The position numbers and the translations under genes are program-made. Of a stretch of DNA of 63,592 nt, positions 44,646 through 53,635 are shown piece by piece (the first letter of the stretch is position 1; each line of letters opens with the position of its first letter). The notes beneath the pieces were generated by a model. That model ran no database searches and was not told the DNA's origin. It saw only the letters and a program-made list of their open reading frames with translations. The DNA is from Snuella sedimenti (lineage in GTDB: Bacteria > Bacteroidota > Bacteroidia > Flavobacteriales > Flavobacteriaceae), in assembly GCF_016428595.1 (NCBI RefSeq), contig NZ_JAELVQ010000023.1, forward strand, positions 1 through 63,592, written 5' to 3'.

Positions 44646-45881
44646 TTGAATTACGAGTTTTTTATAGCTAAACGCATTATTGGTAGTAAAGCATATAAAA
44701 GTAGTATATCGGCACCAATAATAAAAATCGGCATTGCGGCAATTGCAATTGGTATTGTGGTAATGATGGTTGCTATAGCGACAGGTATAGGTTTGCAACA
44801 AAAAATACGAGATAAAGTTGTTGCTTTCAATGGGCATATTACCATCACCAATTACGATAGCAATAATTCTCAGGAGAGTATCTTTCCTATATCAAAAAAT
44901 CAGAATTTTTATCCAGAATTTAAGCCGGTCGAAGGCATTACACATATACAGGCAGTAGCAACAAAGTTTGGTGTGATTCGTACCGAAACCGATTTTGAAG
45001 GCGTTGTTTTTAAAGGCGTTGGCAGCGATTATAATTGGAATTATTTTAAAGATTTTCTTATTGCTGGTAGGTTGCCGTTATTCAATGAAAAGTGGAGTGA
45101 GGAAGTTTTAATATCGGAATATCTAGCTAAAAGATTGGGGTTTAAGGTTGGTGATGAATTTCAAATGGTGTTTGCTAAAGAAGATCCAGAAAAACTACCG
45201 AGCTATCTCAAATGCCATGTTGTAGGTGTTTACAATTCAGGATTTCAGGATCTGGATAAACAATACTTGATCGGGAATATTCGTCATTTACAGCGCTTAA
45301 ACAAATGGAAAAATGATGAGATAGGGAATTTTGAAGTGTTTATAGAAGATTATGATGACTTGGAGCAAAAGGGCATTGAGGTTTATAGGCAAATCCCGTC
45401 AATGATGGATGCATTTACAGTAGTTAACAAGTATGCGTCTATCTTTGAGTGGATTAGTATTTTTGATAAAAACATTTATGGTATTATAGGTATCATGATC
45501 CTTGTAGCAGGTATTAATATGATAACCGCTTTGTTGGTTTTAATACTCGAACGTACACAAATGATAGGTATTTTAAAAGCCTTGGGAAGTAATAATTGGA
45601 GTGTTCGAAAATTGTTTTTATACAATGCTTCTTACCTTATTCTTTTGGGGCTGTTTTGGGGTAACCTTATAGGATTGGGGCTGCTGTTCGCGCAAAAGTA
45701 TTTCAAGCTCCTCCCTTTAGATCCAAGTGTTTACTATGTAACCGAAGCACCCGTTTATATAAGTTTTGGATACGTTATGGCTTTAAACATTGGAACTTTA
45801 GTGCTCTGTTTGTTAATGCTTTTAGTGCCGTCGTACATCGTTACTAAAATTTCACCTGTAAAAGCCATAAGGTTTGAATAG
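44646..45881 (+). CDS. LolC/LolE-like ABC transporter permease
   Basis: A 411-residue permease: one N-terminal membrane helix (about 25-48), a MacB-type periplasmic domain (about 55-260), and three C-terminal helices (about 275-300, 325-350, 375-400). MNYEFFIAKRIIGSKAYKSS is the usual flavobacterial start, so the TTG at 44646 is accepted. It would release lipoproteins from the inner membrane with an ATPase encoded elsewhere. Its start is only 8 bp from the divergent NamZ start, so both promoters must lie inside the other gene. Confidence 0.85.
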   Translation: MNYEFFIAKRIIGSKAYKSSISAPIIKIGIAAIAIGIVVMMVAIATGIGLQQKIRDKVVAFNGHITITNYDSNNSQESIFPISKNQNFYPEFKPVEGITHIQAVATKFGVIRTETDFEGVVFKGVGSDYNWNYFKDFLIAGRLPLFNEKWSEEVLISEYLAKRLGFKVGDEFQMVFAKEDPEKLPSYLKCHVVGVYNSGFQDLDKQYLIGNIRHLQRLNKWKNDEIGNFEVFIEDYDDLEQKGIEVYRQIPSMMDAFTVVNKYASIFEWISIFDKNIYGIIGIMILVAGINMITALLVLILERTQMIGILKALGSNNWSVRKLFLYNASYLILLGLFWGNLIGLGLLFAQKYFKLLPLDPSVYYVTEAPVYISFGYVMALNIGTLVLCLLMLLVPSYIVTKISPVKAIRFE

Positions 45882-45996
45882 CCTATAAAATGGAATTATT
45901 CAATTAAAAGGTTAATTTTAAATATTTTATCTAGAGTTATTGAAATAGTTCAAAAGGATATTCGTGTTAGGCAATGTTTTATATTAGCATATTCTA

Positions 45997-48630
45997 ATGA
46001 AATTTAGACATTCCATAGTCATTCGATTAGCTCTGTTTTTTACAGGCCTGATAATATTTTCTATTTTACTGTCGGGGTATTTGGTTTTCGAAAAGTCTTC
46101 AAAGGTTATTACCGAATATGCCAGAAATCGTATAGTACATGAATCAGAACTTGCCGAACAAGCATTTTATGCTTTGTTGGGTGAGGTTTCTAACGATATT
46201 GCCGTAATTGCTTCAAGTCCAACATTAAATAATTATGTGCTGGATCCGTCCATAAGATCCGCTCAGGATGTCAATACCTTATTTAAAAGTGTATTAAGTA
46301 ATAAAGAATCGTATTTTCAAATACGGTTTATTGGTATAGAGAATAATGGAAAGGAGATTATCCGGTTTGATAAAAAAGAAGGGCGTGTTTTGAAGTCAGC
46401 TGAACTTCAAGAAAAAGGAGATAGGGATTATTTCAAGGAAGCGATCGGTATTGAAAAGGGAGCACTTTATTTTTCTAAAATCAACCTAAATGAAGAGTAC
46501 GGTGTTGTTAACGAGCCTTATATTCCAACCTTAAGAGCAGCAAGTCCAATTTTTAATGCAGCAAATCAGGTAGTCGGAATTGTCGTAATTAATGTAGATT
46601 TAACAAGATTATATGTAACCCTCGATAGGATATCAAAAGAAGAATCTAAGCTATATTTAGTTAATAGAGAAGGAGATTATTTATACGCGTTGAATAGGGG
46701 CAAACTATTTGCGTCACAAACAGGTAGCGACTATAATTTTTATTCAGATTTTAAAATAGATTTCAATCACTCTTTTGTGTCAAAGCAAGTTGAAACAGGA
46801 TTCCCAATAAATTTAAATAATAACTTACTTAGTTATGTAAAGCAATTAAATTATTTTAGGGGAAAACGAAGCCTTTATTTGGTTGTTGTCGTAAAGCGGG
46901 ATACTTTACTTCAAAGTGCACATGCTGTTAGAGCGAATAGTCTGCAAGCCTTGCTTTTAGTATGTTTGATATGTATGTTATTATCATGGTTTTTTGTGAG
47001 TATTATTTCTAAAAAGATAAATCAAATTACCAGGGCGATTAGTAATTATGATGAAGGATTAGTAAGTGATATTCCACTGCCTGTTAGTAGAAATGATGAG
47101 ATTGGAGTTTTGGCAAGAGCATTTAAAAAGATGAAGACCAAGATCGATCATAATGTTAACGAGCTTAATGTGGCTTTGGAAAAAGAAAGATTGGCAAAGC
47201 AGCAACGAGATGAGTTCTTGCAAAATATGAGCCATGAATTGCGGACACCCCTTAATGCTATTTTGGGACTTACCCAACTGTTAAAAAAGAATAGCCAGTC
47301 AAATTCCCAGCAACCAATTATTGAAGCATTAGATAGAAGTGCTAATAATTTAGCAGGACTGGTATACGATGTTTTGGATCATAAAAAGATAGTAGAAGGG
47401 ACTTTACGTATTGAATACAGATCAACCAATATAGGGAATCTACTTAGGGATATTTATTCAAGTTATCAATACGAAGCTATTAGGAAAGGATTGGTTTTTA
47501 CAGTCGAAATAGATGCTGAGCTTGAAGAAGAGATGTTTCAAACAGATCCCTTAAGACTATCGCAAATGGTTACCAATTTGGTTGTGAATGCTTTAAAGTT
47601 TACTCCTAAAGGTGAAATCAAATTATTGGCGCGAATAAAGCATAATGATCCAAAACAATTAGAAATAAAAGTAATAGATACTGGGATTGGTATTCTTCCC
47701 GAAAATATTGATAAAATAAATGATAGGTATTTTCAGGAAAGTAAGGAATTGTCGGGGCGTTATGGAGGTTATGGTTTGGGGCTGTCAATTGTAAAACAAT
47801 TGTCATCATTGTTTGGAGGGTATTTAAGTGTGGATTCTAGAAAAGGTATTGGGTCAACGTTTTGCATAACTATCCCTATTGTATCAGCTAATGAGTCTAA
47901 AGTAAAAGAAGAACTGGTTAAGACTCAAGACGTTCCTGAATTAGAAAAGCTTTACAAGATACTTCATATTGAAGATGATGTGTCTACAATAGAGCTTGTA
48001 AAACATATTTTTAAACATAATGCTATAAAATTAGTACAGGCAAGTAATGTGCATGAGGTTTCAAACTATTTGAAAGAAAATAAGCCCGATCTTGTTTTTA
48101 GTGATTTATTGCTAAATGATACCCATTTAAAGGCTCAATTGAAGCAATGGGTACAATCAAAAAAAATAGCCTGTCCTCTTGTTTTAGTCTCAGCTTCAGA
48201 GCCAGAGGTGATGCAAACAATAACGCCTATATATTTCCAGAAACCGTTTAAAGTAGATGAAATAAAAAACTACACCTTTAAAGTTTTAGGAGCAAATGAG
48301 TTTTTTCCACCAAATTTTTCAAGTGTTTATAGTAATTATGACTATGATAAAGAAAAAATAGCAAAGGTTGTTAATTTGCTTATCGATGAATTTGAGACAT
48401 ATAAAGATCGTATTGAAAAGGCTGTTACGAGCAAAGATCAAGAGGAATGGGAGGCTATATTGCATAAGCTCATCGCCCATATTAATAATTTAGAATTAAG
48501 CTCCCTTTTTGAGTTGTTGCCAGATAAAGTGGAAGGTGTTTCGTTAAACCAATTACAGAAAATACAAAACGCATTTGCCTATTACTTGTGTTGTTTTAGA
48601 GAGGAAAAACGGATTAATTTAAAAGACTGA
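45997..48630 (+). CDS. Cache-domain hybrid histidine kinase with receiver and HPt-like tail
   Basis: An 877-residue membrane sensor: a first membrane helix (about 9-30), an extracytoplasmic double-Cache domain (about 35-300), a second helix (about 313-335) and HAMP. HisKA follows with His413 in SHELRTP, then HATPase_c (NLVVNALKF, DTGIGILPEN, YGLGLSIVKQ). A receiver (IEDD, phospho-acceptor Asp703 in VFSDLLLND, Lys in FQKPF) comes next. The C-terminal helical part around HKLIAHINNLELSSLFELL is like an HPt domain but lacks the usual Gly after the His motif. It overlaps the convergent LytTR regulator by 17 bp. Confidence 0.9.
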   Translation: MKFRHSIVIRLALFFTGLIIFSILLSGYLVFEKSSKVITEYARNRIVHESELAEQAFYALLGEVSNDIAVIASSPTLNNYVLDPSIRSAQDVNTLFKSVLSNKESYFQIRFIGIENNGKEIIRFDKKEGRVLKSAELQEKGDRDYFKEAIGIEKGALYFSKINLNEEYGVVNEPYIPTLRAASPIFNAANQVVGIVVINVDLTRLYVTLDRISKEESKLYLVNREGDYLYALNRGKLFASQTGSDYNFYSDFKIDFNHSFVSKQVETGFPINLNNNLLSYVKQLNYFRGKRSLYLVVVVKRDTLLQSAHAVRANSLQALLLVCLICMLLSWFFVSIISKKINQITRAISNYDEGLVSDIPLPVSRNDEIGVLARAFKKMKTKIDHNVNELNVALEKERLAKQQRDEFLQNMSHELRTPLNAILGLTQLLKKNSQSNSQQPIIEALDRSANNLAGLVYDVLDHKKIVEGTLRIEYRSTNIGNLLRDIYSSYQYEAIRKGLVFTVEIDAELEEEMFQTDPLRLSQMVTNLVVNALKFTPKGEIKLLARIKHNDPKQLEIKVIDTGIGILPENIDKINDRYFQESKELSGRYGGYGLGLSIVKQLSSLFGGYLSVDSRKGIGSTFCITIPIVSANESKVKEELVKTQDVPELEKLYKILHIEDDVSTIELVKHIFKHNAIKLVQASNVHEVSNYLKENKPDLVFSDLLLNDTHLKAQLKQWVQSKKIACPLVLVSASEPEVMQTITPIYFQKPFKVDEIKNYTFKVLGANEFFPPNFSSVYSNYDYDKEKIAKVVNLLIDEFETYKDRIEKAVTSKDQEEWEAILHKLIAHINNLELSSLFELLPDKVEGVSLNQLQKIQNAFAYYLCCFREEKRINLKD

Positions 48631-49294
48631 TTTTTTGGTAAAGTGTTTTTTCATAACTCTGGCTAAGTGGCACGTGATCGTTGTCTAATTCTATAACATT
48701 ATTCCCAATAGAAATTATTTTGTTCAGATTAACAATATAAGAACGGTGAACGCGCTGAAAAAAATCGGGTAATTTAGTCTCAAGATCCTTTAACGTCATG
48801 AGCGTTAATATTTTTCTTTTTGTCATGACCACAGAAATATAATTGGCTTCAGATTTAAAATAGCAAACATCTTCTAAATTTACTTTTACCAGTTTATTGC
48901 CATCTTTAATGAAAAGCCGTGTTTCTTTTTCTTGATGCTTTGAATGGAAAACCTGTGCTTTTTGAAACGCTTTAAAGAATCGTGGAAAGTTTATAGGCTT
49001 TACTAAAAAATCTATAATCTGATCGTAATTATATGAATCCAAAGCAAAATTTTTATTTGATGTTATCATAATTACAGCCGTATTGTGAGGTGCTATTTTT
49101 AAAATATCTTCCCCAGTGATATCAGGCAAGTTATAGTCTAACAAGATAATGTTAAAGTGCGAGCTGTTGATCATATTTATCGATTCAAATCCTGAAGTCG
49201 TTGTTACTACACTTTTTATATCATCTATTTTACTACAAAAATGTTCAAGTAAATCGCACATTAATGGGTCGTCATCAACAATAAGGCATTTCAT
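48614..49294 (-). CDS. LytTR-family response regulator
   Basis: A 226-residue regulator. The receiver has VDDDP, Asp53 in IILLDYNLPD and Lys in FLVKPI. The LytTR domain has VCYFKSEANYISVV and FFQRVHRSYIVNLNKI. It faces the Cache hybrid kinase tail to tail and is its likely output partner via the HPt-like tail. Its own promoter is not obvious. Confidence 0.9.
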   Translation of the reverse strand: MKCLIVDDDPLMCDLLEHFCSKIDDIKSVVTTTSGFESINMINSSHFNIILLDYNLPDITGEDILKIAPHNTAVIMITSNKNFALDSYNYDQIIDFLVKPINFPRFFKAFQKAQVFHSKHQEKETRLFIKDGNKLVKVNLEDVCYFKSEANYISVVMTKRKILTLMTLKDLETKLPDFFQRVHRSYIVNLNKIISIGNNVIELDNDHVPLSQSYEKTLYQKISLLN

Positions 49295-49499
49295 TCGTTT
49301 AAATTTTATTGCTTTTAGTAGATCAGGTGTTGTTTGTCAATAATCATTTTGGTAGCCATTAACTTAATTATGATGGCTCATTTCCTAGGTTTATCAAATA
49401 AAAAGGGTGTTTCATCAAGCAATATAATCAATCCGTACAATAATAAAGAGATATGTTAAGTAAAATAGTAATATTGGACTAACAAAAACCAACCCAATT

Positions 49500-50999
49500 A
49501 TGAAATTAAAATTACAGCAAGCTTTGCTTGCCCTATCTTTATTATTAGTTTTTACAAATTGCAAAAATGAAAAAAAAGGAGCCATTGCAGATAACGTGGC
49601 TAAAATGGAAGCTGAGCCAAGAGGAAAGGATAATATAGCCTATCAGTGGGCATATATAGCGCTTGAAGGTACAGCAAATGATACGGACAAATTTAAGCCA
49701 AGACCAACGATTACCTCAAGATTTTTAGGATTGATTTTTACATCAATGTTCGATGCCTGGACACGCTACGATGATAAGGCAAATCCGGTTTACCTTAATG
49801 ATGTAGCCCGTCAGCCTGAAAATAAAAGAACCCTAAAGAATAAAGAAATAGCGGTGAGTTATGCAGCTTATCGTGCCCTAAGCGAATACTATTATTCAGA
49901 TAGTATTATGTTTAAGAATAAAATGATAAAATTAGGTTTGGATCCTAGTAATGAGTCTTTGGATCCTACAACACCAGAAGGGATAGGCAATCTGGCTGCA
50001 AAAATGGTTATCGATGCACGTAGGCATGATGGTTCCAATCAATATGGTGATGTCGAAGGATCTATGGGTAAACCGTATTTCGATTACACGGGATATAAAC
50101 CAGTTAACGATGCCGATACTAATGAGGACATCAACAGATGGCAACCTAAATACTTTTCAGATGGTAAAGGAGGAAAATTTGCTCCCGGTTGTTTAACACC
50201 GTACTGGCAAAAAGTAGAGCCTCTGTTGCTTAGCAAAGCAGATCAGTTTCGGCCAGGACCTCCACCTATGTTAGGTTCAGACCAGTTAAAAGAAGAAGTA
50301 AAAGAAGTCGTGGAATTACAGGCTAATTTAACTCCGGAACATAAAGCTTTGGTCGAATTTATGCGAGATGGTCCTAAGTCGGTACAACAAGCTGGACACT
50401 GGTTAAAGTTTGCACAAGATGTGTCGTTAAGGGATCAGCATACCCTTGATGAAGATATAAAAATGTATTTTCTTGTCGAATCGGTTGCCATGGATGGATT
50501 CATAGCATGTTGGGATTCTAAAATGTATTACGATTATGCAAGGCCTTATGCTTTAGTACATGAGTACTATCAGGATCAGGTTATTGACGCCTGGGGAGGC
50601 CCAGATAAAGGTATGGTGAAAATGAAAGGACAAGAATGGCGTCCTTATTCCCCAGACACTTTTTTATGCCCTCCATTCCCCAGTTATGTGTCTGGCCACA
50701 GCACCATTAGTGGAGGCTGTGCCGAAGCGCTAAAGCTATTTACTGGAGATGATAAATTTGGTGTTGAAGTAGAATTGATTCCCGGTGCGCTTACCGAACC
50801 CAATAATCTTGGAGACCCAGTAGTCCTCGAGTTTCCAACTTTTACTAAAACAGGAGAAATGGCAGGAATATCTAGAGTGATGGGAGGGTACCATATTCAA
50901 GCAGATAATATTGAAGGACTTAATTTAGGACGCAATATAGCACGTTACAATTACAAGAAATATTTGGAACTTATTGGAGAATCCAATGATAATTTATAG
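49500..50999 (+). CDS. Vanadium-dependent haloperoxidase-type lipoprotein (PAP2 fold)
   Basis: A 499-residue lipoprotein (lipobox LVFTNC) of the vanadium haloperoxidase/PAP2 superfamily. The phosphate- or vanadate-binding residues are visible: Lys and Arg in DSKMYYDYARP, SGH at 398-400 in PFPSYVSGHSTISGG, and Arg and His in SRVMGGYHIQADN. It could oxidise halides in the periplasm or on the surface, or act as an acid phosphatase. The full-length active site argues for a working enzyme. A DoxX-like gene and an outer-membrane barrel follow. Confidence 0.85.
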   Translation: MKLKLQQALLALSLLLVFTNCKNEKKGAIADNVAKMEAEPRGKDNIAYQWAYIALEGTANDTDKFKPRPTITSRFLGLIFTSMFDAWTRYDDKANPVYLNDVARQPENKRTLKNKEIAVSYAAYRALSEYYYSDSIMFKNKMIKLGLDPSNESLDPTTPEGIGNLAAKMVIDARRHDGSNQYGDVEGSMGKPYFDYTGYKPVNDADTNEDINRWQPKYFSDGKGGKFAPGCLTPYWQKVEPLLLSKADQFRPGPPPMLGSDQLKEEVKEVVELQANLTPEHKALVEFMRDGPKSVQQAGHWLKFAQDVSLRDQHTLDEDIKMYFLVESVAMDGFIACWDSKMYYDYARPYALVHEYYQDQVIDAWGGPDKGMVKMKGQEWRPYSPDTFLCPPFPSYVSGHSTISGGCAEALKLFTGDDKFGVEVELIPGALTEPNNLGDPVVLEFPTFTKTGEMAGISRVMGGYHIQADNIEGLNLGRNIARYNYKKYLELIGESNDNL

Positions 51000-51022
51000 C
51001 TAGAGAGAGTTGTTAGTTTGAA

Positions 51023-51058
51023 ATTCGCCCCTGTTACATGAAAATTATAGGGGCGAAT
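51023..51058. terminator. Perfect 10-bp hairpin between haloperoxidase and DoxX-like genes
   Basis: ATTCGCCCCT at 51023-51032 pairs perfectly with AGGGGCGAAT at 51049-51058 around a 16-base loop. No long T tract follows, so it may attenuate or stabilise the upstream mRNA rather than stop transcription fully. Confidence 0.6.
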
Positions 51059-51078
51059 AATTTAAAAAGAAAGTAGGT

Positions 51079-51510
51079 ATGACGCGTTTTATTTCACACA
51101 TAAATAAGTACAGATTACTAAGTATTAGTATTGGCATAATTTATCTTTGGTTTGGGGCACTTAAATTTTTTCCTGAGTTGAGCCCTGCTGATGCTTTAGC
51201 TAAACAAACGATTACATTTTTAACAGTTGGATTTCTTCCAGAAAAGGTTAGTATTTTAATGCTGGCACTTATAGAGGTGACCATTGGTGCGTTTTTAATA
51301 TGTAATTTTCAGATTAAAAAGGTAGTCATAGCAGCAATCTTGCATTTAATGTTTACGTTTATTCCCGTATTGTTTTTTCCCGAAACGTCCTTTGCTAAAG
51401 CGCCTTTTGTCCTAACTTTGGTTGGACAGTATATTATTAAAAACATTGTAATTATTAGTGCATTGCTCTTTATATATCCTTTAGAAGAGTATAAAAGGGA
51501 AGCCTTTTAA
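51079..51510 (+). CDS. DoxX-like membrane protein
   Basis: A 143-residue inner-membrane protein with four hydrophobic helices (about 13-30, 55-75, 80-100, 112-132). The start YLWFGALKFFPELSPADALAKQTI is the DoxX-like family signature. DoxX-type proteins are linked to quinone-dependent oxidation in some organisms; here the partner could be the haloperoxidase-type enzyme, by context only. It lies 80 bp after that gene. Confidence 0.8.
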   Translation: MTRFISHINKYRLLSISIGIIYLWFGALKFFPELSPADALAKQTITFLTVGFLPEKVSILMLALIEVTIGAFLICNFQIKKVVIAAILHLMFTFIPVLFFPETSFAKAPFVLTLVGQYIIKNIVIISALLFIYPLEEYKREAF

Positions 51511-51602
51511 GATGCCTCTGTAGCATTCCTAATTAAATTAAAAACTTCAAAATATAAAGGAGGGTATATTGCTCTTTTATAATCAGATTATAATTGAACC
51601 TA

Positions 51603-52754
51603 ATGAAAAATAAATATTTTATAAGTACAGTTTTTGTACTTTTTCTATGCTTGTATACAGGAACAAATAAAATAAAAGCTCAAGGGTGTGTTGCCATTCG
51701 TGGTTACTCGTCATGCAGTGCAGGAAATATGGATAATGGGATTAACCTAAAGCAAGGAGAGTTTACGGTAGGTTCTAACTTTAGATACTTTGAATCGTTC
51801 CGACACTTTAGGGGAACTGAAGAAGAGATAAATAGGGTAGAGGAAGGTACCAATGTAATAAATGATTCCTATTTTTCTGATATTACATTTAATTATGGAA
51901 TTACCGATAGATTTTATACCAATGTGTTAATTCCTTTTGTTTCGCATACTAGATCGTCATTGTACGAACATGGTGGTAATAGGTTTGGTGATAGACATAG
52001 TACGAAGTCTAGCGGATTGTCGGATATTCGTTTAGGTGCAGGGTTTTGGCTGTTTAAACCTAACAGTAAATCTTTTAATTTAGCATTAGGGACTGGAATA
52101 AAATTGCCTACAGGTGATTATAGGTATACAGATACCTTTTACAATCAGGGAGATAATAAAGATATGATGGTTGATAATGTTGTTGATCAATCGATACAAC
52201 CAGGTGATGGTGGTTTAGGGTTTAATTTAGACCTTCAGGGATATCACATGTTGTCTCACCATTTTATGCTAACAACAACGTTATACTATTTGTTTAACCC
52301 TAGAGAAACGAACGGGGTTCTAACACGCAGAGGGTCAAGTGAATTTTCGGTGCCAGATCAATATGCTGTACAATTAGGAGCTTTGTACTTTACAAATGTT
52401 AAAGGTCTTAACATGTATTTAGGAGGAAGGTTAGAAGGTGTGCCTGCTTCTGATTTAATAGGAGGTAGCTCAGGGTATAGGCGTCCCGGTTATGTAATTT
52501 CTGTAGATCCAGGAATTAATTATAGTGTAGATAATTTAACTATGAGTTTAAATGTTCCAGTTGCTTTAGAGCGTAATAGAACACAAAGTTTTATAGATAA
52601 GCAAAGAACTTCTGAAACAGGAGAATATAGACATGGTGATGCAGCTTTTGCCGATTACCTTATAAGCTTTAACCTTACCTATAAATTCTCTAAGAAACAG
52701 GAAGATAAGGGCATAAAGACATCTGTTAATGCGCTTGATTTTAATATGAAATGA
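51603..52754 (+). CDS. Outer-membrane beta-barrel protein
   Basis: A 383-residue protein: signal peptide (STVFVLFLCLYTGTNKIKAQ), then a barrel of about twelve strands of the phenol-degradation MetA-like transporter type (GEFTVGSNFRYFESF, YGITDRFYTNVLIPF, LALGTGIKLPTGDY). ATG at 51603 is preferred to the TTG three codons earlier. It may take up the substrate or release the product of the haloperoxidase-type enzyme in the same cluster; this is inference. Four Cys residues follow or lie in the signal region (QGCVAIRGYSSCSAG), perhaps forming a disulfide. Confidence 0.75.
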   Translation: MKNKYFISTVFVLFLCLYTGTNKIKAQGCVAIRGYSSCSAGNMDNGINLKQGEFTVGSNFRYFESFRHFRGTEEEINRVEEGTNVINDSYFSDITFNYGITDRFYTNVLIPFVSHTRSSLYEHGGNRFGDRHSTKSSGLSDIRLGAGFWLFKPNSKSFNLALGTGIKLPTGDYRYTDTFYNQGDNKDMMVDNVVDQSIQPGDGGLGFNLDLQGYHMLSHHFMLTTTLYYLFNPRETNGVLTRRGSSEFSVPDQYAVQLGALYFTNVKGLNMYLGGRLEGVPASDLIGGSSGYRRPGYVISVDPGINYSVDNLTMSLNVPVALERNRTQSFIDKQRTSETGEYRHGDAAFADYLISFNLTYKFSKKQEDKGIKTSVNALDFNMK

Positions 52755-52994
52755 GCCATAACAAATCTTGATATTCACCGAGATGATTATTGGCGAATTA
52801 CATCTGACCCATGAAAAGCAATAAATATAAACAGATGAAAAGTTAAATTATAGTTGTTATGCCCAATCGTTAATCAAAAAGAATTTTTCGACGCTCTGCG
52901 TCGGGGTTTCCGTTGAAATTGTCATTCCCGTGAAATCGAAGATTCATGAATACAAAAATTTCAAAATATTATATATGAATAAAACGAGAATCTA
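52755..52994. other. Noncoding stretch with degenerate extragenic palindromes
   Basis: No gene is seen. A tight hairpin CGACGC/GCGTCG sits at 52889-52903. GTCATTCCCGTGAAA at 52920-52934 and GAGAATCTA at about 52986-52994 resemble the two halves of the common GTCATTCCCGCGAAA...GGGAATCTA extragenic palindrome, here interrupted or degraded. The 163-bp element starts right after it. Confidence 0.4.
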
Positions 52995-53157
52995 AGAGAC
53001 TGTTTAAAATTCGTTTTTGAAATTAGTTATAGGTCATTTTTTTGCCAATTAAGGCTTTAAAACCGGAGTTTAGCAGCGCTAAATGAGGATTTTCATAACG
53101 AAAAGTGGAGAAAAAAGGAGCATAACAAAACCAAAAGGTGGAATTTAAACAGTCTCT
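52995..53157. repeat. 163-bp element with 14-bp inverted ends (copy 2)
   Basis: AGAGACTGTTTAAA at 52995-53008 is the perfect reverse complement of 53144-53157. The element has the same length as the one at 147-309 (163 bp). AGCAGCGCT lies at offset 77, where copy 1 has AGCAGGGCT, and ACGAAAAG lies at offset 103 against 102. The arms of the two copies are unlike each other, yet each pair is complementary. No reading frame. Confidence 0.7.
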
Positions 53158-53513
53158 AAATACAGAATTTCGGTTTTTGGCCTTGTGAGGTAAAAATGAA
53201 ACGAGCGAAACCTGTACTGAGCATGCCGAAGTGTACTCCTATGGCTCTGCCTCGGGGATAGTTCGTTTTTTCTCGTTTATTAAATTACGATAGAGCCCTT
53301 AAGGTTTAAAAACTTTCCTTGGTTAAGTTGTTATAGGCTATACATACGGCTTTTATGTTGGCTTATTGCTGTTTAAAAGCTCAGCTCAATTTTTTATACA
53401 TCCAATACTTGCAATTCATAGTTGTTTCTAAGTTTTATACCGCTTTGGAATTAAAATGAATACCCTTATTGAAGCTATATTATATTACTTATACTTAAAA
53501 AAAATTAGTATAA
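53158..53513. other. Noncoding stretch with repeat fragments
   Basis: No gene is visible. An imperfect palindrome is bounded by AAACGAG at about 53196 and CTCGTTT at about 53273, with CTGTACTGAGCATGCCGAAG and CTCCTATGGCTCTGCCTCGG inside, probably a decayed dispersed repeat. The remainder is AT-rich and has no coding signal. Confidence 0.4.
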
Positions 53514-53550
53514 ACAAATAGGCTTTTAAGAGCCTATTTGTATGTTTTTT
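53514..53550 (+). terminator. Strong Rho-independent terminator with no gene directly upstream
   Basis: ACAAATAGGCT at 53514-53524 pairs perfectly with AGCCTATTTGT at 53531-53541, followed by a T run at 53544-53550. The nearest plus-strand gene ends 760 bp upstream, so it may end a long 3' UTR or an unannotated transcript. Confidence 0.8.
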
Positions 53551-53576
53551 ATTATGTTTTAAATATTTTTTTAGAC

Positions 53577-53617
53577 AAAATGTATAAAAATACCGATAAA
53601 ATGTATTATTTTTATAC
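53577..53617 (+). promoter_or_regulatory. Operator-like repeats before the FIST gene
   Basis: AAAATGTAT occurs at 53577-53585 and again at 53598-53606, a 21-bp period (two helical turns). GTATAAAAATA at 53582-53592 is also the perfect reverse complement of 53607-53617. The site is 19 bp before the FIST ATG. The 9-12-9 spacing is that of LytTR direct-repeat sites, though the sequence does not match a LytTR consensus known to me. Confidence 0.45.
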
Positions 53618-53635
53618 TTTTCAAATATATTAACT

